From NCBI RefSeq assembly GCF_008831285.2, contig NC_045138.2, positions 10,926,571-10,990,570 of the forward strand: a stretch of 64,000 bases of DNA, given 5' to 3'. Below, one piece after another: positions 11,259 through 24,520 of this stretch. Positions within the stretch are counted from its first letter, which is position 1, and every line of letters starts with the position of its first letter. The notes beneath the pieces were generated by a model that was not told the DNA's origin, searched no databases, and saw nothing but the letters and a program-made list of their open reading frames with translations. The position numbers and the translations under genes were made by a program. Source of the DNA: Nymphaea colorata. Taxonomy: Eukaryota; Streptophyta; Magnoliopsida; Nymphaeales; Nymphaeaceae.

Positions 11259-13164
11259 ACCACGATGACGACAGTGAGCATCGACAACACCAAGAGAAGC
11301 TCAGGCAACACAATGGCAGGATGGGAACTTGATTCAGCTCCAATTTGACACCCTCCTCGTATCCCTCTTACCAGTTACCATCCGCCAACCCATGGTGGTT
11401 ACCATCATGTAATGCCGAAAGGTAAAGGACGGAGGGGAAGTAACAACATGATATGACCATGATTGGAACAATCAAATCCATACGCAAGCATGGAAGAATT
11501 TGAGACATATGAATATGGACGCTCGTAGAAGCCAACCAATACGAGTAAGACGCAATTACCACGTAACATCATCTGACATGAAACGCCGTAATGTCACCAA
11601 GTGAACATTTCGGTGTTCGAGGGCAACTCGCTACATTATGGAAATACTTTATAGGGATGAAATCACATCAATCGAAGAATTACTTTTTCTGAACGTGGAT
11701 TTGAGCCGACTTTCCGGAAGCATAGGATCTCCAGAGCTTCAAACGAATTGGGCAATCTGCTTTTGCCACATAAAGGAATGGGGGCAAACGAAATCCTGTA
11801 AATTAGAGGAGAAAAAATTAAAGGGAAAAACGCAAGTTTTCAGGGATCAAACACGGTAAGGAAGTAAGTTGGAATACTGCTGCACATGGGGAGAGCAAAC
11901 GGAAAGATGGGTGCGGCCATCCTTGAGAGTAACGAACGTCTAGCCAAAGAGAGCGGGAGAGCTTCCATGCTGCGTGTGTTTTTAGTTGGCACTCCCACAA
12001 TTAGCGAGAGACGGCGGATACGTCAAGATTCTCCCTGGAATTTCCAGAGGCACGGGATTATTTTGCAAATTGGACGGACTTCATATGACACGTTTGGATG
12101 TGGAAGGAAGACTGACAAGGAGAATCCTTTCATTGAAACAATTTGGTGGGAAGCCTACATTTGAACGTTCTTCGTACCAGTGAACAAAAATAACTCTCAC
12201 CCTGCTTCCTTGACACCGGTAGTATAACTTGAAGATGCATCAGCGTTGTAATATTGCACTTTACTTTGGAAGAACAATTGATGCATAAGGCAAAAAAGTA
12301 AACTAGATAAAATTGAGGCCAATAGAAAGTAAACAGTCCTCTAAAAAATTAAACATGGAAAACAATCAGTCACGAGTGATTTTAGGAGGGGCAAAATTGC
12401 ATCTGGATTTAAGGTAAATTCAAAGTAAGTGCAAAACCCATCTTACTTGATCACATAAAGTCTGGAAAAGGTCAATGCCCCTTAGTGTTGGCCAACATGA
12501 AATAAAAAATTGGGCATTATAGCCTTGTGACTTAAGCTAGCCTAAAAAACATGGAAAGCATTAAAAGTTGAGGATCAAGACTTGACTGGAATAAGCAAAT
12601 AAAAATAACAAGTTAAATCCAAATTGTCCACTAGTTACATTTGAAGTGCCTCACCCATGTGCATGAAGTAGCAACATTATATTAGCCGATGGGCAAAATG
12701 GTAAAAAATCTTGAAAGTTCCTTCTTAGGGTTCCTCTTTTGTAGAAAGTGCCTAAAGTTCAACAACAACTTAGCCATGTGTGGAATGTCTCAGCCCTCAC
12801 ATTTTGGGCTCTAAATACAGTGAATCTACTTGTTTTTCTCGATGAAATTTGTGAAGGTAGTACTTGTAGTTTGATAGCTAGTTCATGATGGTTTGAACCT
12901 ATCTGGCTATATAATATATGTATGTATCTGTGTGTCCACATGTTCATATTTGTATATATGTATTAGCATACTTGCATGAAAGGACTCTCATATCAGATGA
13001 GCAGATGATCGAATGTTTGTAGAGTAGTTAAATAATTATTAAAGGTTTTGCATTTAAATTTAGTCTGCTTAGGTGTAGTTCAAAACTAAGCTAAGCTAAG
13101 CACATGGAATACACATATGACATTCATATTGTATGGCAACAATAACAAGTTACTGATATATAAA
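11259..13164. other. Intergenic region, nothing recognised
   Basis: This would contain the promoter and 5' exon(s) of the minus-strand TlyA-like gene. Short open frames near 11886-12183 have no recognisable homology and no splice context, so I do not call them genes. Confidence 0.4.
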
Positions 13165-16100
13165 TTTACCCAAAGATTGAGACAAATTTATAGACAATAG
13201 CAGCATAGTGTACTACAAATTTGCTCCAATCTTTGGGGCACATACCAAACATGCTCATAGGCAACATTTGAATGCATGATAAAATGTTGGACATTAGAAT
13301 GTCATAACATTTTATAATGGATAGATTTTAGGTGGAACAAAAGTTTCAGGTTCCACATACCACATCTTATGTGATGACCTAAAACTTTTGTTTCAAGCAT
13401 TTTAGCTTCATGTTTGTGCATGAAACTAAAATTCTATATGTTTATGACATTTATTGAGATTGAAAATCTATTTACAACATCCATTGAGACAGCAAAGCAG
13501 GCTACCTATAACATTTCGTAAAGATATGGATAAATTTATGGACCATAGTAACATAGTGTTCTATGAATTTGCTTCTATCTACCAAACGGCCCTTAGGTAA
13601 CATTTTAATACATGCTATTAAAATGTTGGACATTAGAATACCATGACATTTGATACTAGATAGCTTTTAGATGGGAGAAAAGTTTCACGTTCCATATACC
13701 ATATCATGTGTGATGACCTTAAACTTTTGTTTCAAGCATTTTAGCTTTATGTTTGTTTATACATGGAACTAAAATTAAATATGTTTATGAGATCCATTGA
13801 GACTGTAAATCTGTTTATAACATTCATTGACAAAACAAAAAAAACTACCTATAACATTTCACAAAGATTGAGACAAATTCATAAACCATGGTGACATAGT
13901 GTTTTATGAATATACTCCAATATTTAGGGCACTTTCATGGGACAGTAACAACTCGTTACTGTTACCAAATTGGCCCTAAGGTAACAAGTGAATACATAGT
14001 AATAAAATGTTGGACATTAGAATGCCATGACATTTGATACTGAATAGCTTTTAGGTGGAACAAAAGTTTCAGGTTCCATATGCCACATCTTATGTGATGA
14101 CCTTAAAATTTTGTTTCAAGCATTTTAACTTCATGTTTATTTGTTTGTGGAAATAAAATTATATATGTTTATCACATCCATTGAGATTTTCAATCTATTT
14201 ATAACATTCATTGACATAGCAAAACAAACTACCTATAACATTTCACAAAGATTGAGAGAAATTCATAAACCATGGTAACATGGTGTTTTATGAATATGCT
14301 CCAACCTTTGGGGCACTTTCATGATATGATAACAACCTGTTACTATTACCAAATGGTCTCATAAGTTACATTTGAATACATTGGATTAAATGTTGGATAT
14401 TAGAATGCCATGACATTTAATACTAGATAGCTTTCAGGTGGAATAAAAGTTTTAACTTCCATATACCACATCTTGTGTGATGACCTTAAACTTTTGTTTC
14501 AAGGATTGTAGCCTCATGTTTGTTTATTCATGGAACTACAATCATTTATGTTTATGACATCCATTGAGATTATAAATATGTTTATAACATCCATTGACAT
14601 AGCAAAAAAATGCTATCTATAACATTTTACAAAGATCGAGACAAATTCATAAACTATGGTAACATAGTGTTTTATGAACCTACTCCAATCTTTGGGGCAT
14701 TTTCATGGGATGGTAACAACTTGTTACTTGTAACAACAGGCCATGAGGTAACATTTGAATACATAGTATTAAAACACTGGACATTAGAATTAGAATGCCA
14801 TGATATTTGATACTGAATAACTTTTTAGGTGGAACAAAAGTTTCAAGTTCCATATACCACATCTTGTGTGATGACCTTAAAATTTTGTTTCAAGCATTTT
14901 AACTTCATGTTTGTTTGTACATGGAACTAAAATTATATATGTTTATGACATCCATTGAGATTGTAAATCTACTTATAACATTCATTGACAGAACAAAAAA
15001 GGCTACCTATAACATTTCACAAAGATTGAGACAAATTCATAGACTATGGTAACATAGTGTTTTATGAATCTGCTCCAATCTTTTGGGGCACTTTCATGAT
15101 ATGATAACAACTTGTTATTGTTACTAAATGGGCCCTTAGTTAACATTTGAATACATAGTATTAAAATGTTGGACATTAGAATGCCATGACATTTGATACT
15201 TGATAGCTTTCAGGTGGAACAAAAGTTTCAGGTTCCATATACCACATCTTGTGTGATGACCTTAAACTTTTGTTTTAAACATGTTAACTTTATGTTTGTT
15301 TGTTCATGGAACTAAAATTATATATTTTTATGACATCCATTGAAATTGTAAATCTATTTATAACATCTATTGATATAACAAAAAAAGACTACCTATAACA
15401 TTTCACTAAGATTGAGACAAATTTATAAACCATGGTGACATAGTGTTTTATGAATATACTTCAATCTTTGGGGCACTTTCATGAGACAGTAACAACTTGC
15501 TACTGTTACCAAACAAGCCCAAAGGTAACATGTGAATACATAGTATTAAAATGTTGGACATTAGAATCCCATGACATTTGATACTAGATAGCTTTGAGGT
15601 GGAACAAAAGTTTCAGGTTCCATACACCACATCTTGTGTGATGACCTTAAACTTTTATTTCAAGCATTTTTGTTTCATGTTTGTTTGTGCATGAAACTAA
15701 AAATTATATATCTTTATGACATCCATTGAGATTATAAATCAGTTTATAACATTCACTGACATAGCTAAAAAGGCTACCTATAACATTTCACAAAGATAGT
15801 GACAAAGTCATAGACCATGGGAACATAGTTTTTTTTATGAATCTACTCCAATCTTTGGGGCACTTTCATGGTACAATAACAACTTGTTCCTATTACCAAA
15901 CGGGCCCATAAGTAACATTTGGATATATGGTATTAAAACATTGGACGCTAGATTGCCAAGACATTTGGTACTGGATAGCTTTCAGGTGGAGCAAAAGATC
16001 ACATCTCATGTGACGACTTGAGACTTTTGTTTCAAGCATTTTAGCTTCATATTTGTTTATGCATAGAACTAAAACTTTATATGTTTATGACATCCATTGA

Positions 16101-16170
16101 GATTATAAATCTGCTTATAACATCCATTGAGATAACAAAAAAATGCTACCCATAACATTTCACAAATTCA
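13165..16170. repeat. Tandem array, about 385-bp units, eight copies
   Basis: The marker GGTGGAACAAAAGTTTCAGG or a close variant recurs near 13331, 13671, 14054, 14437, 14828, 15213, 15598 and 15985. Spacings are about 340, 383, 383, 391, 385, 385 and 387. Each unit also carries AACATTTGAATACAT, TGTTGGACATTAGAATGCCA, ATCCATTGAGATT and ATAACATTTCACAAAGATTG. The first interval is shorter. Copies differ by roughly 10%, all in the same orientation. No conserved open frame runs through the units, so this is a minisatellite/satellite block rather than a gene. Confidence 0.93.
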
Positions 16171-17591
16171 TCCAAGCCACAAAAAATCTAATATATAATT
16201 GTAAATTGTCCAACCACAATGTACTTACTCCAAAGCCACAAAAAATCATGTAAGAGTGTAGAAAGATTTAACACACTTTTTTTGTTGTAGATGTATGAGT
16301 AGTAGGTTTCATAATATGGGCATGGACCCCCTCTTTCATACTTTGATACAATCGATTACTATCTAATTGTTAATAATCTATCACATTGTTGCCACTAGCA
16401 ATAACAATGATTAATCTTTTTATTTGCAAAGTGAAAAAAATAAGAGATGTTTAAGTCCTAATTGAGTGATCTATATGTATGACCTTTCACTTGAAATTTT
16501 AAAGATTGGTGAATTGACCCTAAAACTGAAGTTTGGATTAGTTGAAAGTGGTAACTCTGTTTTGGATGTAGCTCCCTAGTGCATTAAAAATTGGGCATGT
16601 ATGAATTAGTATCAGTGTTCACTTTTTTAGCTTATATTTAGTAATTTGATATCTTATGGTAGTAATTTGTTTTATGAGCAATTTACTAATGATCTGATGA
16701 AAACTTTCACTACTTTTTTCTATTTACTTTTCTATTGTCATGGTGGGTGGGTTGTGTTTCAGTTTTTGAAGCTATGGGGAGCTAGAGATAGAGGAGAGTA
16801 CAAGGGAAGACACGAAAAGAAACAAGAAATTGAATGGGGCAGTTATAGGCAACAAATACCATGAGAAGCACATGCATAGAGTTAGATAAACATGTACTTG
16901 AATGAGGTTCTAGCCACTTTTGTGTTTTGCATGTATAGGCCCTACTAATCAATGGGATGGATTAATTTCTGACATTAAGCAAATTGTTGGAATTTGACCA
17001 TAATGGGGTCAATTAGATATCGAAAAAGATAGGAATGAGCAAAACACCATGCACGAACGAAGAAAAAAGAAAAACTTGACAGCTCCAAACCCCCCAAATG
17101 GTTAGGAAGGCGAGGGAAAAAAAAGCTTGCTGTTGTATCATCTATAGGTCATTCTAAGGGGGAGGGAAACATAAAAGAACATGTTCTTTATGATGGAAAG
17201 AGAGAGGGCCGATGAAGTGGATGGGGAAGAGAGGTGGACAGCAAGAGGCATAACAATAACAAAAACAAGAGGTGGGTAGTGATAGGTGACATTCTTTGTG
17301 GTGGACAAAAAAAAAAGTGGATGATGACGAAGAGCATAGAGGCCAAATGGTGACCACTAGATAAAGAAAAATCGAAGGGGCGAAGGCTAGCGATTCTTCT
17401 CTCCATATAGGCAAACAATGCCAGAGCTTGGGAGAATGAAGACAAAAGCTGTAGGGATGCTAGGATCTGTGCTGGAAGAGAAATCAAAGGTTGGAGCAAA
17501 TTCTTGCCCAGATGGCTTAATGCAATGAGCAAAAAAAGATTTTCCCTTGTATTAAGTTCCACACAATGTTGTGAGAGGCATATGCTTCTAA
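16171..17591. other. Non-coding, nothing recognised
   Basis: AT-rich DNA with a purine-rich segment at 17000-17560 (GGGGAAGAGAGG-type) that produces long but featureless minus-strand frames. No domain is seen on either strand. Confidence 0.4.
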
Positions 17592-17600
17592 CAAAAAAAA

Positions 17601-17760
17601 AGGCGAGTCAAGGCGTTTTTTTAGAAAAAATGCCTTGAGGCATTGGTTTGAGGCGCACATGTCCCTGAAGCGTGCTCCTCATTTGGAAGAGGCGTATGCT
17701 TCACAGAGTGGCACGCTTCTGCTTGAGGCGCACGCCTCAAGGACAGATTCTATTTAGTGG
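17601..17760 (+). repeat. Left subterminal GAGGCG-rich region of the hAT element
   Basis: Repeated GGCGAG, GAGGCG and CGCCTC motifs in both orientations are confined to this end and mirrored at the right end. In hAT elements such clusters are transposase-binding sites; here that role is inferred. Confidence 0.6.
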
Positions 17761-18021
17761 ATTTTAATGTTAAAAAATAAAAAATTAAATAAAATTAGTC
17801 TCACATGTAACCCTAATCAAACTCTCTTTCTATCCCTAACTGCCATTTTCTCAAATATCAATCCCAAATCACCCGTCTCCATGCTTTTCTCCAAGAAGGA
17901 GCTTTCTTCTCTGCGGCTGAGAAGGTGAAAGGCGCACGTCTATTTCAAGGCACTCTCCGACTACAGGCCTCGCAGCATGGCACTCTCTGACTCACCTGTG
18001 AGTTTAAATGTCTTCCTCCTT

Positions 18022-18160
18022 CCTGTTAGCATACAATACAATAGTTTACTGATATTGACAGCCACATATGCCTTGGCCCTATCCTGTTAGCATAACAATA
18101 CAATAGTTTACTATATTTCCTGTTAGCATACAATACAATAGTTTACTATATTTCTGGTGC
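18022..18160. repeat. Triplicated 34-bp motif
   Basis: CCTGTTAGCATACAATACAA and its TAGTTTACT continuation occur at 18022, 18083 and 18119 with one small insertion. They lie upstream of the transposase inside the hAT element. Confidence 0.75.
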
Positions 18161-18436
18161 TATGCTTTAGTAAATAGTGTGCCTACCTGCTTTTGTGTTC
18201 ATCTATTGTCAGGACGTGTGGAGTCTTGGTTGTATAGTTGTTGAGATGTGGTAAATAAGGGAACTCATAAATGTAAAGATTAAAAAAAATGATGGCTTGC
18301 AATATACTTTAGGATATAAAAATTGATACAACTGGTAGACACATTTTCAAGGCAAACTTCTCCTATTCTGATTGAATTCTTCAAGGAAGGTCTTGGCTGC
18401 TTCATACGCAGACTAGTAGATGGCTGCAATAAGCGC

Positions 18437-18608
18437 ATGAAATAGCATTCTTGGCCTCCATCCTCTTGTCAGACCAGTGTAACCCTCCTTTAATGTTCCC
18501 AATTGAACCGCTGGTGAATCTATCGCACCCACCAACTCCCTACAGTGAAAAGAACATTCGGTTATCATAAACATTCGTGAAATAGCATTCTTGGCCTCCA
18601 TCCTCTTG
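18437..18608. repeat. Direct repeat pair of about 33 bp
   Basis: TGAAATAGCATTCTTGGCCT and the following CCATCCTCTTGT occur near 18438 and 18577. They are inside the hAT element; no role is seen. Confidence 0.7.
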
Positions 18609-18961
18609 TGAGACCAACGCTCCATGTTTCTAGATTAAACATGTTCTCCTTTTGAAAGAGCTACTTATCTTTTAGTATGATTATCATGTTAAAGAACATG
18701 ACAATGGTAATTGATTCATTGTGGTAGACAATCATTTTATATTTTTATGTATTTTTTATTAGTTATTTTGCATTTAGTTTGTAATATGTTATTACTTCTT
18801 AAAATAATTTAAATTTGTCGTATGGTGTTAATATTTGTTACATTATGTGTTGTTATTATTTGGGTATGCTTAGCAATTTCAGCTTTTGCATACAATGTAA
18901 TTGAACTCATTGGATGCTTATTGAATTGTATTTGTAGTACATTGTTTAGGTTTGAGAAAAA

Positions 18962-21531
18962 ATGCCTCGGCAGGATTCAACATGGGAACATTGTGTTGAA
19001 TAAGATCCTAATGATTAAGAAAAAAGGGGAAACTTGATATGCAATTATTGTAAGGAAACTTATAGAGGTGGAGTTTGTAGAATGAAACAACACTTGGATG
19101 GAACTAAAAAAGATGCTAAAGCATGTGACAAAACACCACAAAATGTTGTACAATTTTTCAATAATTATTTGCAGGTACAAAAAGTGAAATACAAAGAAAA
19201 AAAGACAATATTGAATTGCATAGAAATGAATGTTTGGATGAAGGAATAATCAATGGTGGCCTTACATCTCCAAATGTTCGTAAATGTGGAATTTCACGAG
19301 GTCCAATGGATCAATTTATAACTTCAGATATGTGACAACCAACAATCAACAATGCCTTCAAGAAAGAGGAAAGAAAGCAAGTATATTTTGCCATAGGTCA
19401 GTTCTTTTTTGCGCATGCTTTATCATTTAACTTATGTAACATTCATTTGAGAGAATGAATGAAGCTATGGGAAATTATGTTCGAGGATTGAAACCACCAA
19501 CCTACAATGGTATGTGGACTTCGATCCTAAAAGAAGAAGTTGATAAAGTTCAAATCAAATTAGAGGACTACAAGAAGACATGGTTGAAGACTGGTTGTAC
19601 CATAATGGCAGATGGCTGGACTGATGGTAAAAGTAAAAATTTGATTAACTTTCTTGTAAATAATCCTTTAGGTACAATTTTTTTAAAGTCTTATGATATT
19701 AGTGGTGTAAAAAAGACTGCTAATAATTTGGTCAAATTATTCATGAAGATAATTAAAGAAGTTGGGGAGAAAAACATAGTGCAGGTAGTTACTGATAATG
19801 CTGCTAACTACAAAGCTACAGGTATGAAGTTAAAAGAAAATGATGGTTTCAAGCATATTTTTGGGCACCTTGTGCAGCTCATTGCCTAGATTTAATTCTT
19901 TAAGACATTGTTAAGATACATTTGCATAAGGAAGTGATTGAAAAAGCAAAAGTTGTAAGTACATTTATATATGGACATACTTGGGTATTAAATTTGATGA
20001 GAAAATATCCAGATGGTAAAGAACTTCTATGGCCTGCTATTACACGTTTTGCTACTTCCTATCTTACTTTACAAAGCATTTGTACAAACAAAATAGCATT
20101 GAAGAACATGTTTTTGTCTCCAGAATTTCATGGTAGTTATTATTATACTAAAAATCCCAAAGGCAAGGAGGTAATGCAAATTTTTACTCAAGATGAAAGG
20201 TTTTGGAAGGTAATATCATATATTGTTAAAGTTACATTACATTTAGTGAAGGCGTTGAGAGTTGTTGATTCAGATGAAAAGCCAGTTATGGGATTTTTGT
20301 ACAATCATATGAAAAGGGAAAAATAAGAAATAGCATACAATATAGATAATGATCAGAAAAGGTATGCAAAAATTTGGCAAATAATTGATAATAGGTGGGA
20401 TAATCAAATGCATCATCGTTTACATGCTGCAGGGTATTATCTAAACCCACATTTTCATTATGTCGATGATGTCCTCAAGGATAGAAGAATAAAGGCTGGA
20501 CTCATGGAATGCTTAGACATTATGGTGCCTACTGTAGAACAAAGATGTGATATCTTAGTTCAACTTGATTCATATGAAAATGAAGTTGGTGAGTTCGGCA
20601 GATCGTTAGCAATTGGAACAAGAAAGAAAAAACATCCTGGTATATTTTTTTAATTGTTTTGATTTATATTATGAAATTACGAGTGGATCAAATGAAGTTA
20701 TCTAAACTACTCTTCTTGTTTATTTTTGTCAGTTGATTGGTGGAATACATTTGGCGACGATACAAAAGAATTGAAGAATTTTGCTATGAGAATTCTCAAT
20801 CTTACATGCAGTGCATCAGGATGTGAGCGTAACTGGAGCTCATTATCTTTGGTAAATAAATGAAACTTTCAAATCATTTATTGTGCTATTATTCAAATGT
20901 TTTTTTATAATTGTCAAAATGATTAACTTATGCAATTATATGATAGGTACATACAAAAAGAAGAAATCACCTTGACCAAGAAAAACTTAATTCTTTAGTT
21001 TTTGTCATGTATAATATGAAGTTGAATGAAAGAGAAATGAGAAAGAAAAGTACTCAAGATCCATTATTTGTTGATACCATTGATTCAAATGATGAATGAG
21101 TTGTTGAACAAGAAGATTCTGTTTTACCACTTTCATTAGATGATTCTTGGTTGCACTCATCGTTTGAGATCGAAGACATTAATATCATTCATTTCAAAGA
21201 TCTGTCAAGGTCTATGAAAAAGCGTAAAAGTGCTTCCTCTTCTCAAAAGAAAAGTGTTGGCAAAGGTAATGCTATATGTTTGTAATTTTTGAAATAAAAA
21301 TAAGAACATTGTTTTTTTTTTTACTAATTGTTATATTTTGTTGTGTGTTATTGTTTTTATATCAAGTAAAACAATAATAGAAGATTTAGAACATGAGGAT
21401 GATGAAGCAACTGAAGAAGAAGATGAACCTATTCAATATATGGATGATGCAAATGGCGATGAACTGTCATCCATTAAAGAAGATGACAATGATGAAGATA
21501 TAATTGACCAATTGCCTACAAAAATCATTTG
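18962..21531 (+). pseudogene. hAT transposase (BED finger, DUF659, hAT dimerisation), broken
   Basis: The frame starts MPRQDSTWEHC at 18962 and continues into a BED zinc finger (CNYCKETYRGGVCRMKQHL, about 19040-19096), interrupted by TAA at 19001 and 19016. A linker has a TGA at 19333. The DUF659 core begins at 19455 (LKTGCTIMADGWTDG..., VVTDNAANYKATG). A frameshift near 19860 separates it from the continuation CAAHCLDLIL and then HKEVIEKAKVVSTFIYGH (19922 on). Another TAA is at 20324, after which homology goes on as RYAKIWQIIDNRWD...HAAGYYLNP. An intron at about 20643-20732 leads to the dimerisation domain (DWWNTFG...SASGCERNWSSL, 20733-20850). After a second intron comes VHTKRRNHLDQEKL (20948 on). 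An acidic tail (21370-21531) may be a last exon. Multiple stops and shifts mean no functional enzyme. Confidence 0.9.
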
Positions 21532-21821
21532 AACTTTGTTAAATATCACTTGATAATTACACAAATTAGTTACTTCTTTTAATTTTTCTATATAAACATA
21601 TGTTATTGTTCAGCAATACTTGTTATTTACTTATTCTCTTAGTTGATATTATCATCTAAATCTTAGTTGTTATGACATTGTATTTATTTGGATTTATAAA
21701 TAATTGTGGTTTGCATATGTTGTGTATTGTTCTTTATTGATATGCTTAGTATTGTAGTCACTTTTTTTCAGTTTTGTTATTATTTTTATAAATATTATAT
21801 AATTCACAAATTTGTCCGTGA

Positions 21822-21900
21822 AGCTTACGCTTCAATTAACATCTTGCCTCGCCTCGCCTCATGAGAGGCTCAACGCCTCACCTTGCTTTCTCGCCTTTTA
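21822..21900 (-). repeat. Right terminal/subterminal region of the hAT element
   Basis: TTGCCTCGCCTCGCCTCATG, then GAGGCTCAACGCCTCACC and TCGCCTTTTA, form the inverted counterpart of the left end. Confidence 0.65.
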
Positions 21901-22633
21901 CAACTTTGGTTCCACATGTTTAGGTAGAACTTTAATCCACCCCAAAACTCTTAGGATCTTTGTCCCATGTTTCATTGACACTACAACTTTCCTGAAAATT
22001 TGAAGTAAAGTTTCACCACTATAGAGGAGTATCGTGTAGGTTTAGGTTAAAATAGAACCACATATTGCAACGGCCATATCACCTTTGTGCAAACTCAATT
22101 GGGCAAGTAATGCTTTGCCAAAAGAAAAAGTTTTTGCTTCCTACTCTAAAAGAAAGATATTGAATAATGAAATGTGTTAGTAAGAAAAAAATTGTTTGAC
22201 CTCCAAAAACTAACCTAAGTTAGTGAATCAGATTTGTAGGAATGGTGGACATGTATATGTCAAACTTTTTAGAGAAACTAGGAAAGATCTAATTTCAACA
22301 TGATAAATCAGTCTTAAAAGATCAATTATAGTCTAAGAGCAATGGCTAGAATATCAGATAAGATTCAATCCCATTCATTAGCTATCATTGAAGCTATAAC
22401 TAGCTTAATTAATGTGGTAGCAATGGCAGAAGCATATATGGGCTATTGTCGATACAAACCCACATAAATTTCTTAGTTATACCTTAAGATTTCATGGCCA
22501 TTTACTTATTTTCATATTGGTTACCTTTTAAAAATGATAGTTTAAAGCATAAGTGCCCCTCATCAAAAAAATTGTCGGTTCCACAACTATGTAGAAGCCC
22601 TAAGATGACTATGATTGACTTAAATATTTTTCA
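21901..22633. other. Non-coding, nothing recognised
   Basis: AT-rich DNA without domain-bearing frames, repeats or RNA genes that I can recognise. Confidence 0.35.
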
Positions 22634-23056
22634 AACAAAGTATGGTAGGCTTTTTGAGACTTCATAATAGAGAGTAGAAAGTCAATATGCAAATATATCT
22701 TAAGTGTAAGGGAAACCTAGCATAAAAGGTTGTTGGGTGCCTCACCTGGAGTGTAGGTGAGCCTTGTGGACCAACATGAATAATTATACGTCTTATACAT
22801 AAGGGGACTTTGAGGGTTCAATTGTCATTTATATTGGGTATGTGTCTGCTTAGCTAGCCAATGGTTTCTAGACTTAAAAACTCAAACCTTACTCTCCTAT
22901 GGGTCATGGATGCTTAGGGCATCTATGGTTCAAAAATGGGAGAATCCGCATGAAACATAGCTGGATTGTCAAGATAAAGTTAATTGAAAAAGTCTAAACA
23001 TGTTAGAACTTTGGTAGTTTTATTAACAGACAGGTTGAATTGGTAATCATCACGCA
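22634..23056 (+). repeat. Direct repeat copy 1 (about 420 bp)
   Basis: It aligns with 24521-24947 over its length: both contain GAGACTTCA.TAATAGA, AAGGGAAACCTAGC, a TATA-rich stretch followed by AAGGGG.CTTTGAG, and ATTGTCAAGATAAAGTTA. Divergence is roughly 20-25% with indels. It could be one of a pair of old LTRs or a duplicated fragment. Confidence 0.75.
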
Positions 23057-24520
23057 AAGATGGGTCTTTACTGATGCAACAAACCCCCATAGGGTTTGAC
23101 CGAGAGGAGCAGAGACTTGTCTATGTAATTATGTTATTTGCCTTTCAAGCAGTCTCTTTTCCTTGTCCAAGACTTTCTATTTTACCAACCAAGATAAATT
23201 TCTTACCAACCCATGCAGGGTTTTGAGTCTGGACCAGACTTGAGAATGAATCTATGTATATGTATGGAAGGCTGGTTTAGGCCACTCAATTGTTTGAGTG
23301 CAGTGGTGGTTGGTTGCGATGAGACAAGGGTAGAATGCCTGGTCAAAAGTCTAGCAGATAGTTGGCATGTTCATTTTTGGCTCCCGAGCGAGAAATAGGC
23401 AATCCACCTATTGTAACTTTGCATACGGTCCATTTGGCATTTCCGCACCCTCAAAGACATGGCCGTCCATGTCCAGGCCGCTTTCATTAAATGCTTCTAG
23501 GCTTGCATAGAAACTTCTATTTGAGATAAATTCCCAATCTAGAGCTAAAAAAAAGTCCTCGGTAGTTTCTTGTCCACCATTAATGTGAGTTAAAATGTAA
23601 ATGCAAACCATTTAAGTAATATTTTTACTAACATTTTTGTGTACATGCTGGTAAAAGTGATGTGATAAGCATGCCAAAATATAATGAAAAGGGCATTACT
23701 AAAAGTTGGTACATACATCGTATATTCAACTTTTATGAATGCGATAACTTGTCACGAAAGATTATTACCGACACATAGTATTACTAATGTGTCCTTTTAT
23801 GTCTCTAAAGATTAAGTATTATTGATGCATTTTTTCATGCCAGTAAAAATTATTTTTCATTGATGCACTAGTTTGCACTATTAAAGGATAATATTGTATA
23901 TTACATAATCCTAAAATTGGGAATATACAATAAACATTTAAAAAAGAATGTCTGCACATCTAGAGACATCATGCCACCTCTAGTTGTCAGTATTCCTTTA
24001 GCAACATGCATGCACTTGGCATCATGCATACATGCGAAAACCATGAATAAACTTGAAGTTGATAGTACAAACATGAGCAAGTACCAAATAGCTGCACAAG
24101 TCCTTAAAAAACCTTATGTGCACTAGGATAAATTCACAAGCAATGACATGAGATTATAAGAATCATCTCATTGTTTGTATTACAACAAAAACATCAGGGG
24201 AACAGTTTTCCTACTTCAAAATATCCAAAAAGTGTCTCCATTGTTTGAAAAGATGAAAAAGTCATTGTTATTTAAAAAACATAATATCAAATGTGTAGGA
24301 CAATAAAAAGAATTTGTTAGCATCTATTCCATATTTGAAAGGGTCAAAGAATGATGGTCCAGAAAACACCATGATGACGCTGAAATTTTTTTCATCTGAT
24401 AGGGAGGGTTATCCTTTCAATAGATAGAGCTAAACAAAAGTTATTTCAACCCTTTTTTTTCGAAAATTTCTGATTCCGCTACCATGCAATAGTCTTAACA
24501 CAAGTATGAAAGACCTACCG
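23057..24520. other. Spacer between the direct repeats
   Basis: No domain is recognised. Around 23620-23890 the sequence resembles subterminal regions of CACTA elements (TATTACCGACACATAGTATT, then ATGCACTAGTTTGCACTA), but no terminus could be fixed. Confidence 0.3.

Larger units (their letters stand above)
17592..21900 (+). mobile_element. hAT-superfamily DNA transposon (autonomous type, decayed)
   Basis: The ends are imperfect inverted repeats: left AAAAGGCGAGTCAAGGCG, and right (reverse complement) TAAAAGGCGAGAAAGCAAGG. Both ends carry dense GAGGCG/CGCCTC motifs (17601-17760 and 21822-21895), as in the subterminal repeats of many plant hAT elements. Between them lies a BED-DUF659-hAT dimerisation transposase gene. 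I could not find a convincing 8-bp target duplication, so the end coordinates are approximate. Confidence 0.8.

Noticed and set aside
11886-12183. Overlapping + strand frames of 65 and 92 codons
   Set aside because: No homology recognised, no splice or promoter context.
17584-21908. 8-bp target-site duplication for the first hAT element
   Set aside because: Candidate flanks (for example TAACAAAA versus CAACTTTG) do not match for any plausible choice of ends.
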